Origin: Mycolicibacterium tusciae JS617
GTDB lineage: Bacteria; Actinomycetota; Actinomycetes; Mycobacteriales; Mycobacteriaceae
Length of the DNA: 64,000 nucleotides
Direction: 5' to 3'
NCBI RefSeq assembly: GCF_000243415.2
Contig: NZ_KI912270.1
Location: forward strand, 4,774,903 to 4,838,902
In this document: one piece after another, positions 50,487-58,788 of the stretch
Numbering within the stretch: position 1 is the stretch's first letter
How the letters are laid out: every line of letters begins with the position of its first letter
Translations under genes and position numbers: made by a program
Notes under the pieces: model-generated
Told to the model about the DNA's origin: nothing
Seen by the model: only the letters and a program-made list of their open reading frames with translations
The model's database searches: none

Positions 50487-51109
50487 GCGACACCATCGCG
50501 CAGGCCCGCCAGGCGTTCGGCAAGATCGGTTCATCCACGGTCGGTGCGGCAAATGCCTCCGCGCTCGGAGGCGCGCCCTGTGGCCGGGTATCGGCTGGGG
50601 GCTACGCCCGAGTCGGTTGCGGCCCACATTCTTCGTGATCTGCAAAACCCACGCAGAACCGCATCTGGTCAGAGCTGGGCTTTGATACACGCAGCGCGTG
50701 GATCGCCCCCTTCCTCAACGCGTTCCTGCCGGCCCCCGAAATTCCTGAACAAGGCCGGAACTGACGAACGCGCCGGCCCGGCGACGGGTCACACGGTGGG
50801 GCGTAGGGGCCAGCGGGCCCCCGCGGGACTCACCGGCCTGCCAACGGCATGCACCGCAATCAGAAGCAGATCGCCTCCGCTGACCTCACCAGGCGGGCAC
50901 CCAAATCCGTGACCAGGGCTTCCGTGCTGACCGAATGCGCAACCCCGGCGCGTGAGCGCCGCCGGGCCGGTGCGCGGGCACGGCCAAAAATCTGCAGGGA
51001 GCACCCCTCGGCCCCGAATAGGCTTGAAACCTGGGCGATTAAACCGTGACCCCCAACAACTTTCGATAGCCAACACGCAGAAACTCGGTATCCCCTCCGA
51101 AGGGAATCC
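50487..51109. other. Gap with possible gene remnants
   Basis: 623 bases with no confident gene. One frame (IAQARQAFGKIGSS) and another (LGATPESVAAHILRDLQNP, 50544-50912) have protein-like pieces but do not join in one frame, suggesting a decayed gene after the RHH gene. The ribosome site GAAGGGAA of the next gene lies at its end. Confidence 0.35.
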
Positions 51110-52564
51110 ATGACGATGCCGCCCGCTCCGGCCGGACAAACACTGGAAGATCCGCGCGTCCCCACAGTCCCTGCTGTGGACAGGCACGCGTCCCCGCCCG
51201 CACAGCGGAGAGGGCGCGACATCGCGCCGGAACGGGAAGCGCGTGCGCCCCGGGTAGCGTTTGCGTGCTACGCGGCCGCGGCGGCGTCGCTGATGGTGTC
51301 GACCAACACTTCGTGGCGGTTCTTCGACCAAGTGCTGCACATCCCCACCGCGTACGGCGAACGCTACTTGATGTTCGCCGTGGCCGAGGTGGCGCTAGTG
51401 GTGTGCGGGGCTGGCATGGCGGTAAACGTCCACCGAGACGGCCGACCAGGATCGTTCCGCGCCATGGTGTGGGCCATGGTCATCGCCATGAGCTACATGG
51501 CGTGGGCAATGTCCACCCCAGAAGAGGCGATCGGACGGATCCTGCTCGGCCCCGTGCTGGGAACAATCATGCTGCACCTAGGGCTCGGCCTCGAACTGCG
51601 CGCCCGCCACCAACGTGCCAGCACCATCGCCCGTATCGGCCGCGAGCTGCGCGAGCGGTGCCTGTCCCGGCTCGGCCTGGCCGATGATGGCCGCGCCGCA
51701 GCCCAGCGCACCCGTGATCGCAAGGCATACAAGGCGGCCGCGCTGTCACGACCGCTGCGGTGGCCATGGTCGCGGCAGGCCCGCCTGGAGCGCGCACTGC
51801 TGGCCGCGGGCGTCGCCGATGATCCCGCTATGAAGGATCGCATGCTTGCGCGGCTGGCGGTCGTCCACCACGCCGAAACACTGTCCAGGCTGATTCCGCG
51901 GTCGCCCTGGCAACGCGCCGAAGATGGCACTAAACCCGGTAAACAGCCGGCTCTCGATACCGACTGCGCGGCGCACGACCTTCCACCGCGCACGGTCGGC
52001 GGCCAGGCGCCGCGCACATCCGCACAGGCCGGATCGAACGATGCCGGCCGCGCACCGGTCAACGAATCAACGGTGCTGCGCGGGGCACACGCGACGCTGC
52101 CCACTCCCGCGCCCCACGCAGCCCGCCCATTGACCGCGGTGCCCAACTCCACGACCCCACACAACGGCAACGGCCAAGAGCACACGCACATGCGCTCACA
52201 ATCGAGCGTGCACAGCGAAGACGCCGACAACGCCGAGCGGCGCGCAGGCGCCGGCCGCAGAGTCGATCAAGCCACGATCCAGCAGTGGCTGCCAATCGCG
52301 GAGACGATCGTCGGTGATGGACTGACGAAAGGACGCATGCGACGCTGGCCGGAGAAGGAGCATCCCGCGGTGGTCGCCACCATCTTGGCCGACCATGCGT
52401 CAGGCACGCGGCCAAGCACGATCGGACGCCACCACCAGGTCCATCACGAGATGGTGGCCAAGATCCTCGCGGCCGCCGGCGAGCTCACCGGATCGCTGCG
52501 CCACGCACCGCCACCCTTCCCCGGCGCACCCACCCTTCGCGCGATCACCAGCCCAAAGCCGTGA
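51110..52564 (+). CDS. DUF2637-like plasmid membrane protein with C-terminal DNA-binding-like tail
   Basis: A 484-residue protein. Four membrane helices (residues about 48-165) include FACYAAAAASLMVSTNTSW, YLMFAVAEVALVVCGAGMA and MVWAMVIAMSYMAWAM. This is the layout of DUF2637/Spd-type proteins found on actinobacterial conjugative plasmids. A long Arg-rich cytosolic part follows. The last 80 residues (DQATIQQWLPIAETIVGDGLTKGRMRRW to IGRHHQVHHEMVAKILAA) resemble a helix-turn-helix. Such proteins are linked to plasmid spread or DNA transfer in Streptomyces. The start is ATG 51110 after GAAGGGAATCC. Confidence 0.75.
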   Translation: MTMPPAPAGQTLEDPRVPTVPAVDRHASPPAQRRGRDIAPEREARAPRVAFACYAAAAASLMVSTNTSWRFFDQVLHIPTAYGERYLMFAVAEVALVVCGAGMAVNVHRDGRPGSFRAMVWAMVIAMSYMAWAMSTPEEAIGRILLGPVLGTIMLHLGLGLELRARHQRASTIARIGRELRERCLSRLGLADDGRAAAQRTRDRKAYKAAALSRPLRWPWSRQARLERALLAAGVADDPAMKDRMLARLAVVHHAETLSRLIPRSPWQRAEDGTKPGKQPALDTDCAAHDLPPRTVGGQAPRTSAQAGSNDAGRAPVNESTVLRGAHATLPTPAPHAARPLTAVPNSTTPHNGNGQEHTHMRSQSSVHSEDADNAERRAGAGRRVDQATIQQWLPIAETIVGDGLTKGRMRRWPEKEHPAVVATILADHASGTRPSTIGRHHQVHHEMVAKILAAAGELTGSLRHAPPPFPGAPTLRAITSPKP

Positions 52565-53166
52565 TCATCGACTTGACGGCAGAGCTGCGCCGAAAATGAG
52601 GCACTCGAAACAGGTGTTCGACGACTGGCGCGACAATCCCACGTATCCAACTCTATTTCCGCGTGGATCGCGAAGCGCTCGTCGACGTCACCCGGGCTTT
52701 GCCCGGCATCACGCGAAGACGCCAAGACGAGCTGGCCGCGACACCGGAACGCCGGGCGGCAAGCACAACGCTTATACAAGTTGTCGGCGTCCGCTACCGA
52801 AGCGGCCAAACATATTGGAGTACAACGGAATACAAGCACTGCGGCGTTTCCGGAACATAGCATAGATATTCGGTGAATCCCGTGTGGCATACAGCCGGGA
52901 TGTCACTGCGCGAAAAGTACACGTGATCTGCTTGTCTTCGGACAATGTGGGGGAGTGCGCCGTGTGCGGCGATGAGTGCGGACGTCGGTGGGGATACCGC
53001 ACTGCTCCGAGGCTTGGGCTGCCTGGTCGGATGCGTCCAAAGTGTATGCGCGGTATAGAAATGGTTGGCGCGGGACTGTCGCGCTTGGGCCTCTGCGAGA
53101 GACACGGTTCGTCCTCGGTGACCCTCATTGCAGCGCTTTTGGAACAGTGTCGAGCGACGCCGCCGT
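52565..53166. other. Gap between transfer gene and SIR2 cassette
   Basis: About 600 bases with no confident gene. A plus frame (52663-52860, DREALVDVTRALPGIT) is protein-like but short and without a ribosome site. Composition becomes less GC-rich toward 52800-53000, marking the change into the 53-57.6 kb cassette. Confidence 0.35.
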
Positions 53167-53931
53167 TCAGCTGAACATGGGGTTTTGCAGATTAACGAGC
53201 GGACCTTGTTCCCAGGTGAAGGGTGTGGCCTTCTGCACATCCCACAGTTCGCCTGTTTGCCGGTAGTCAGGTGTAAGGCGGCGGGCGGCCACGAGTGCGC
53301 CGGCGATGTGATGGCCGCCGAGGCCGAGGGCGTAGGCGGCGCTGTTGATCCGTGCGCCAGTTGTGCTGACGTCGTCAATTAGCAGGACTCTCCGGGGTGT
53401 CGCGTCGAGGGGACGGAATCCATCTTTTGCGGGCTTATTCCAGTCGAGTTCGTCCGGCCCACGCTCAAGAAGTTGTACCACTGGGACAGTCAGCGGAAGT
53501 TCCCTGAGCAGGGATTCGAGTGGATGGGGTGCGGGGCGGCTTGAGGACGGGACGACGGCGATGACGTCGATTGGGCTTCTAATGATGAGTCGGCTGCCGT
53601 GTTCGTGAAAGAATCTCGCGTAGAAGGCCTTTACGACGTCTATGTACTCTGGAATGAAAGGCTCACTGCCGTCGAGACGGCCTTTGTAGCACGTCAGCCA
53701 TTCGCGCATCTGGGAATGCTTCTCATACAGCGAGATCATGTCGAGCGGTACCGCCGGAACCCCGAGTTTCGTCGCGTTCTGTAGGCAATTCCAGCATTCG
53801 GCGCTGGGATTCGGCGTCCAAGTTCGGCAGCGCCAGCAGCTCCTGGGTTGCCCATCCACAGGTACGGGTACCAGCTCGGGGATCGCTGTTTCGGACAGTT
53901 CCCAGAGCCGCGGATCGACGTGCTCGATCAG
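53167..53931 (-). CDS. ComF-like phosphoribosyltransferase with zinc ribbon
   Basis: About 254 residues. The zinc ribbon (SCWRCRTW and ECWNCLQN) leads into a type I phosphoribosyltransferase fold whose PRPP loop is VLLIDDVSTTGARINSAA. ComF proteins share this layout. The annotated-looking GTG at 53859 would start in mid-domain. The same frame upstream reads LIEHVDPRLWELSETAIPEL, which looks coding and begins at CTG 53931, overlapping the dprA-like stop as CTGA, with GGATAGGG upstream. I therefore propose a CTG start. It is the third gene of the SIR2-DprA-PRTase cassette. It may make or salvage a nucleotide, or act as a regulatory PRPP sensor. Confidence 0.8.
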   Translation of the reverse strand: MIEHVDPRLWELSETAIPELVPVPVDGQPRSCWRCRTWTPNPSAECWNCLQNATKLGVPAVPLDMISLYEKHSQMREWLTCYKGRLDGSEPFIPEYIDVVKAFYARFFHEHGSRLIIRSPIDVIAVVPSSSRPAPHPLESLLRELPLTVPVVQLLERGPDELDWNKPAKDGFRPLDATPRRVLLIDDVSTTGARINSAAYALGLGGHHIAGALVAARRLTPDYRQTGELWDVQKATPFTWEQGPLVNLQNPMFS

Positions 53932-54821
53932 GGGCCGACCCTATCCAGAGCGGCCCGGACCTCATGGGAGTCAGAGATGAATGCGGCGCGGCCGCTGTTC
54001 GCAAGTTGGCGCGCCCACTTTTCTGCAGCTAGAGCCGGCTCCCACATCAACACGGTGCGTCCGTATCCCATTGCTTGCTCGATCTCATGGCGGCTGCCGC
54101 TGCGAGATTGCCCAGTCATGACGATGCTGATATCGCTGAGGCCCGCGATCACGTGGTTGCGGCGCAAAAATGATGTTCTGGTTCTGGGGGCGTAAGGGGC
54201 GAACTGTGACACGAGAGTGCCGTTGGCGCGGATGCGGTGCGCAAGCTCGGTGTTCTGCTCGGGATATACCCGCGTAATGCCGGTGCCGAGTACAGCGATT
54301 GTGTATCCGTTGACCGCCAGGGCGCCCTCGTGCGCCGCGGCGTCGACCCCCATGGCCAGCCCGGACACGATCGCAACTCCGCCCACGGCGAGATCAGCCG
54401 CCAGCGCGTGGGTTGCATCGAGCGTGTCCTGTTTGGCCGCGCGACTGCCGATGATCGCCACTGATGCCTGATCTTCACGAATTACGTTGTTGGCGAAAAG
54501 AATCGGGGGCGCATCCCAGCATTTCGCAAGTCGCGCCGGGTATCCAGGCATTCCTGGCATGTCGGCCGCGAGCACCGGCAATGCCACTTCGTTGACGATC
54601 AGTCTGTCGAGTTGCTTGTGCCAGTGCTCGATTCGTGCGGTGTCGAGGTTTTCACGTAGGTAGCCGACGAGTTCAGTTTCATAGGTTTGCGCGTTGAGGT
54701 CGACAAGGGCATGAAACTGGTCCGGGTCGCGGAGAATGCCCGTCAAGTCGCTGGGCTGCGCGGGCAGAAGCTCAAGTGAGGCCATCACGATGGCGGCCTG
54801 CCTGACGTAGTCCTGCTCCAT
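53928..54821 (-). CDS. DprA/Smf-like (SLOG) protein
   Basis: A 297-residue protein. The Rossmann-like SLOG domain covers about residues 100-275 with VAIIGSRAA, GVAIVSGLAMGVDAAAHEGAL, TIAVLGTGITRVYPEQN and LRRNHVIAGLSDISIV, all DprA signatures. The N-terminal part (ELLPAQPSDLTGIL) is not a typical SAM domain. DprA loads RecA on single-stranded DNA in transformation. In mobile cassettes, DprA-like SLOG proteins are predicted nucleotide-binding immune components. ATG 54821 is chosen over the longer frame. It is 52 bases after the SIR2 gene. Confidence 0.88.
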   Translation of the reverse strand: MEQDYVRQAAIVMASLELLPAQPSDLTGILRDPDQFHALVDLNAQTYETELVGYLRENLDTARIEHWHKQLDRLIVNEVALPVLAADMPGMPGYPARLAKCWDAPPILFANNVIREDQASVAIIGSRAAKQDTLDATHALAADLAVGGVAIVSGLAMGVDAAAHEGALAVNGYTIAVLGTGITRVYPEQNTELAHRIRANGTLVSQFAPYAPRTRTSFLRRNHVIAGLSDISIVMTGQSRSGSRHEIEQAMGYGRTVLMWEPALAAEKWARQLANSGRAAFISDSHEVRAALDRVGP

Positions 54822-54873
54822 GCCAGTTACTGTACGAGGAATCTGTGACAAGTGGGTCCGCGACGCGCGGTCG

Positions 54874-56280
54874 TCATTTGTACATTGCCTGGTCAAGGAG
54901 CTTTTTTACTGCTCGCGCGGCGACGTTGGGATCGGCATCGTTGAGGAGTTCCCACGTCCCGCCATCGGTGGCTCGGCTTCCGATGTTCGGCGGTGCGGCC
55001 TTGTTGGCATCCCAGTATGTGTGTGTGGCGCCGCCTGACGCGGCGAGCGGGATGACTGCGACGTTGCGCTCAAGCGCCCAGGTGATCTCCTGGGCTGTGC
55101 GAGATCCTCCGCAGATGGCGATCAGGGCGCGGCAGCTGTCCAAAACGGATGGGACCAGCTGCTCGCGGGTGAGGTCGGAGTAGATCGACGTTCCCACGCG
55201 ATCGTCGGGTACGACGGGTGGTTCATTCTTGCCGCGAAAGTGAATGAGCAGTTTGCTGGGATCGTAGGTTCCTTCTTTGCGCCGGGTCTTTGCAACGTCG
55301 CGAGTGGTGAGCCAGCCTGCGCGCCCGCCCAGGCTTGAGATCCTCCAATCCGGCTCGTCGACCATGGTCGTGGCCATCGCTGAGCACCAGGGTTCAAGGA
55401 CGGCGTCCTCTTCGGCGGCCGTTGCTCCTGCGATGCCCGCGCTGCCGGCGACGAAAAGATGCTCCGGCCGGGTGCGCAGTACCAGTTCGGCGAGGATCTC
55501 GGGCACCTCTTCGTGTCCGGCGATCTGGCACACCGTGATGCCGCTTTTCTCCAGGTCGCTGACCCTCAGCTGGTGCTGACGCCGCTCATCGGCGGTGCCA
55601 CCGGACGATGCCTTCATGACGGCGATGTGACGGTCTCCGGTTGCGGTGCCCAGTGTGCGTGCGAGGCGAAGCAAAATCTCGACATTAGGATCACTGAAAC
55701 TGAAGCCGAGGAACAACATGGTGCGGCTCATGTAGGACGATCGCAGCACTGTCCAGGTGCGTGGATATTCCGATTCGTAGCGTTCGTAGTCCGATCGTGT
55801 GATGACCGGCGGCTGCTCCCACGTTCCGTTAGCTGCGATACTGCCATGCATTTTGATGATGGCACGGCGTTGGGAAGCGATGTTGTGAATCTCGCTGTCA
55901 CCTGCAACGACGACCGCATCTGGGATAGCTGTCTCGATCACCCTGTCGTAGTTGGTGGTCCAGATCTCCTTGATTGCAAGATTTTTCAGATAAAGATGGC
56001 TTGGCGTTGGAACCGGTGCGACGGACAGAAATGTTGTGAGGATATGGCTTTCCAACGCGGGGCGACCGCCGTTAGCTGCATCCTGAGTGATGTACTCGGC
56101 GACCAGGGGGAGGTCTGGGTGGTTCGGAATATTGCAGCGCGACTGAATTGGAGTTAGCAGCCCACCCCAATCAGGATAGCCTGCGGCCAAAGACAAGCCG
56201 GCACCAATGAACGCGGCGGCGTTTCCCGACAGGATGGCTTGCCCGTAGGTCTCTACCAGGTCCGCCCGACTGATGGTCAC
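54874..56280 (-). CDS. SIR2-SLOG (STALD-like) protein, ThsA-type architecture
   Basis: A 468-residue protein. The N-terminal SIR2-like NADase domain (about 1-270) shows AFIGAGLSLAAGYPDW, TTNYDRVIE, the catalytic His in IIKMHGSI and LFLGFSFSDPNV. The C-terminal domain (about 300-468) reads as a SLOG/STALD nucleotide sensor (GTSIYSDLTREQLVPSV, ALIAICGGSRTAQEI, VAVIPLAASGG). This is the domain order of Thoeris ThsA, which destroys NAD+ when its SLOG domain binds a cyclic ADP-ribose signal. No TIR gene (ThsB) is visible; instead DprA-like and PRTase genes follow. Probably the toxic effector of a defence cassette. Confidence 0.88.
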   Translation of the reverse strand: MTISRADLVETYGQAILSGNAAAFIGAGLSLAAGYPDWGGLLTPIQSRCNIPNHPDLPLVAEYITQDAANGGRPALESHILTTFLSVAPVPTPSHLYLKNLAIKEIWTTNYDRVIETAIPDAVVVAGDSEIHNIASQRRAIIKMHGSIAANGTWEQPPVITRSDYERYESEYPRTWTVLRSSYMSRTMLFLGFSFSDPNVEILLRLARTLGTATGDRHIAVMKASSGGTADERRQHQLRVSDLEKSGITVCQIAGHEEVPEILAELVLRTRPEHLFVAGSAGIAGATAAEEDAVLEPWCSAMATTMVDEPDWRISSLGGRAGWLTTRDVAKTRRKEGTYDPSKLLIHFRGKNEPPVVPDDRVGTSIYSDLTREQLVPSVLDSCRALIAICGGSRTAQEITWALERNVAVIPLAASGGATHTYWDANKAAPPNIGSRATDGGTWELLNDADPNVAARAVKKLLDQAMYK

Positions 56281-56329
56281 AGCAGCTCAGTGTGCCAAAC
56301 TGTGGCTCCATCAGGAAACTGGCCGCGTG

Positions 56330-56650
56330 CTACGACGGGCCCCGCAATATCGCCCTTAATGGCTCCGATGGCGGAGTATTCGGCCCGTACAGCGTCCGCT
56401 GAGGGAGACACCCTCCTCGGCGCCCGATTGCGCAACCCGGGCACCCTGGCCGCTGATGCCAACTGCGGTGCCGATCATTGCCCAGGTGTTGCGGGCCTCC
56501 CGCGCCGCGGCAACGGCGCTGTTGAGTTCGGTCTCGGCGGTCTCGGCGGTCTCGGCGGTGTCGAGCGCCGCCGCAGCCGCGGCGATGCGTCGCATGTGCC
56601 GGCCGTCGCGGGCGTCGGCCGGGTCGACGTCGAGGCTGTCGAAGTACTGC
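56330..56650 (-). pseudogene. Fragmented small HTH protein gene
   Basis: One minus frame reads QQYFDSLDVDPADARDGRHMRRIAAAAAALDT, then three TAE repeats, ELNSAVAAAREARNTWAMIGTAVGISGQGA, typical of small actinobacterial proteins that end in an HTH. No start codon is placed in this frame upstream; the preceding residues (LDADTLKRYPSKSLGAAIDP) are in another frame. The end after GISGQGARVAQSG also departs from the usual HTH end. The gene is probably inactivated by a shift at each side, or it is a very short protein from ATG 56595. Confidence 0.45.
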
Positions 56651-56954
56651 TGAACGTCGCTCGGCGTGCGGGTGGAGTGAGCGTCGGATCGATGGCAGCA
56701 CCTAGAGATTTGGAGGGGTATCGCTTCAGGGTGTCAGCGTCCAGCGCAGGAAGCGACCAAGACGCACATCGAAGCCAGACGACGAAGTCTTTTCGCACCG
56801 CGCTACGTGATCATCAGACCGTTTGCTGTGGAGAGTCCTTGGTTTAGCCATGGCGCCAAACAGGCTTCAATCCCCCAGCGGGGGAGCGGCCTCGGACTAG
56901 AGCCACGCCACAGGCTCTACGTCGTGAGACGATCGTTGACCGGTTCCTGGTCAC
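56651..56954. other. Intergenic, possible 5' part of the broken HTH gene
   Basis: Contains the out-of-frame N-terminal piece mentioned for 56330-56650 and otherwise nothing clear. It separates the two HTH-tailed genes. Confidence 0.3.
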
Positions 56955-57584
56955 TCACGACGAAGCCTCCCGCGCACGGTGTGCCCATCGCTCATGCGCG
57001 GATTGGGCCGACATTTCTGCTGCTGCACCAATTTTCGCCCAGGACAACCTTTTTGTGCGTGCCTGCAGGACGGCCCGATCCAATTGTTGTTCGCCGGCAC
57101 GAATGGCCGCGAGTGCGGCTCTGATCTCGGCTTCCGCGTCGATCTCGTTGATGTGTTCGTTCGACCAGACCTCGTGGCCGGCCGTATGAGCGTCGACGAC
57201 GATCACGTCAAGGACGTCGTCGTCGGCTGCGTAGATACGAAACGCGTTGGGATCGTGCCTCACTGGAGAGGGCACCCGCGTCCAAATCTGTTGACTAACC
57301 CAGTGTTTCGTGGGCATTACATCCCCTGGGGCGTAGCAGTTGCACACAACACGCCAGCCGATGACGTCGCCCGCGGGCCTGGTCTGGAATGCCGCGTCGC
57401 CGCCGTGTCGGCGCAACGCTTCCTGGCCGAATGTTCCGTCGCCGTACTGGTCGACGGCAAGATGACCGGGCGGGATTCCGGTGCCACTGATTCCCAGCGC
57501 ACGGCAGCCATCTTCGAACTCGGCGGCCATGTATCCCTCGTGCCATTCGCTGCCTCGGTCGCCCAGCGAGTACTCCCATCCCAT
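56955..57584 (-). CDS. Hypothetical protein with C-terminal HTH
   Basis: A 209-residue protein. The first 130 residues are a folded, Trp/Asp-rich domain (GWEYSLGDRGSEWHEGYMAAEFEDGC, CNCYAPGDVMPTKHWVSQQIW) of no family I recognise. The C-terminal 60 residues are a helix followed by an HTH (RTKRLSWAKIGAAAEMSAQSAHERW). The HTH resembles that of the fragment at 56330-56650 (TWAMIGTAVGISGQGA). It lies upstream of the SIR2 cassette on the same strand, so it may be its regulator. A purine-rich ATGGGATGG precedes the start. Confidence 0.65.
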   Translation of the reverse strand: MGWEYSLGDRGSEWHEGYMAAEFEDGCRALGISGTGIPPGHLAVDQYGDGTFGQEALRRHGGDAAFQTRPAGDVIGWRVVCNCYAPGDVMPTKHWVSQQIWTRVPSPVRHDPNAFRIYAADDDVLDVIVVDAHTAGHEVWSNEHINEIDAEAEIRAALAAIRAGEQQLDRAVLQARTKRLSWAKIGAAAEMSAQSAHERWAHRAREASS

Positions 57585-57609
57585 GGATGGGAGTATACCC
57601 GCTGTCCGG

Positions 57610-57659
57610 TCTCAATCTAGTTGGCGGCCAACTGCTGGCGTCCGCCAACTGGATTGAGA
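57610..57659. repeat. 18-bp inverted repeat with 14-base loop
   Basis: TCTCAATCTAGTTGGCGG (57610-57627) pairs with CCGCCAACTGGATTGAGA (57642-57659), one mismatch. It lies upstream of the minus-strand HTH gene and may be an operator, or the relic of a mobile-element end at the cassette boundary. Confidence 0.7.
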
Positions 57660-57842
57660 AGCGACGGACAATGTATATCGCGATATTGCTGGCGGTTCCG
57701 CAGAAATCGGCCAAAGCCTGCGCCAATTGATCTGGCGTGGAATTTCCAACCACCCACCGCCGACGGACCATTCATCCGCTGGGCGATCAACCGAGCAACT
57801 CAGGGCAACCCGCCCGTCGAGCGACTGTCGTAGGCTCAGTCG

Positions 57843-58698
57843 ATGGAGCAGTTCCGCCGCGGTGAGCTCGTCTTCGACGTCATTGATTCCGGTCCGGCTG
57901 ATGGTCCGGTAGTCGTGCTGTTGCACGGGTTCCCGGAACAAAACACAATGTGGCATTCGATCATCCCTCGGCTGACCGCACGGGGATATCGGTGTCTGGC
58001 TCCTCGTCAGCGTGGATATTCCCGTGGCGCCCGGCCGGCGCGTCGCCGGGACTACCGCATTGCCGAACTTGCGGAGGACGTCCGAGCGCTCATCGACGCA
58101 AGTGGTGTGCAGCGGGCGCATGTTGTTGGTCACGACTGGGGCGCCACCGTTTCGTGGCGTGTCGCTCAGCAGCTTCCCGAGCGAGTGCTCACCGTAACCT
58201 CATTGTCGGTGCCGCATCCTGGCGCGTTCATGAAAGCGCTTGTGACAAGCCGACAAGGGCTGGCCTCCTGGTACATGTACTTCTTCCAGCTGCCTCGAAT
58301 TCCGGAGTGGTACATGACGCGGGGGGCGCGGGACGTTCACGCTGTCCGGACTAGAGAAGAGCAGGGCGGGGCACGCACCAGAGTTGGCCCGAAGCGAAGC
58401 GAGGGCCATGACTGAGCCGGGTGCGTTGACCGCCGCGCTCAACTGGTACCGCGCGATACCGCTGAGCGACCCACGGGAAACGGGCAAGAAGGTAACTGTC
58501 CCAACGATGTTCATCTGGAGCGACGGCGACATCGCCCTACTCGAGAAGGGCGCTCGAGACTGCGGAGATTATGTGCTCGGCGAGTACCGATTCGAGGTCC
58601 TTGAGGGTGTCTCGCATTGGATCCTCGATGAGCAACCCGACACGGTGGCCGATCTGCTGCTGGACTGGTTCGCCGCCCACCCAGCTGCCAGCCAATAG
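57843..58698 (+). pseudogene. Frameshifted alpha/beta hydrolase (epoxide-hydrolase-like)
   Basis: The first 160 residues from ATG 57843 show the oxyanion-hole HGFPE, the nucleophile elbow GHDWGATVSW with Asp near residue 98, and the cap start (FFQLPRIPEWYM). After the G6 run near 58320-58326 the frame changes. The correct continuation (FTLSGLEKSRAGHAPELARSEAR, then LNWYRAIPL, the acid WSDGDIAL and the catalytic His in GVSHWILDEQP) is in the next frame and ends at 58698. All catalytic residues exist, so only one base separates it from an intact 285-residue enzyme. A sequencing slip or recent mutation are equally possible. Confidence 0.8.
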
Positions 58699-58788
58699 AG
58701 GTGCCGAGTCCAATTATCCAATGGGCTGGCCGACATCACTATTAAGATCCAAGTGTTTGCGGAGGCTGGGCCGGCATGGAAGCTTGCG

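Noticed and set aside
50544..50912. Plus-strand 122-codon frame after the RHH gene
   Set aside because: Only a short part looks protein-like; the second half is Arg/Pro-rich shadow.
52663..52860. Plus-strand 65-codon frame
   Set aside because: Protein-like beginning but no ribosome site or family, and composition shifts across it.
54874..56280. Complete Thoeris system
   Set aside because: The SIR2-SLOG protein matches ThsA in layout, but no TIR-domain gene is present in the flanking 5 kb, so the label Thoeris is not applied.
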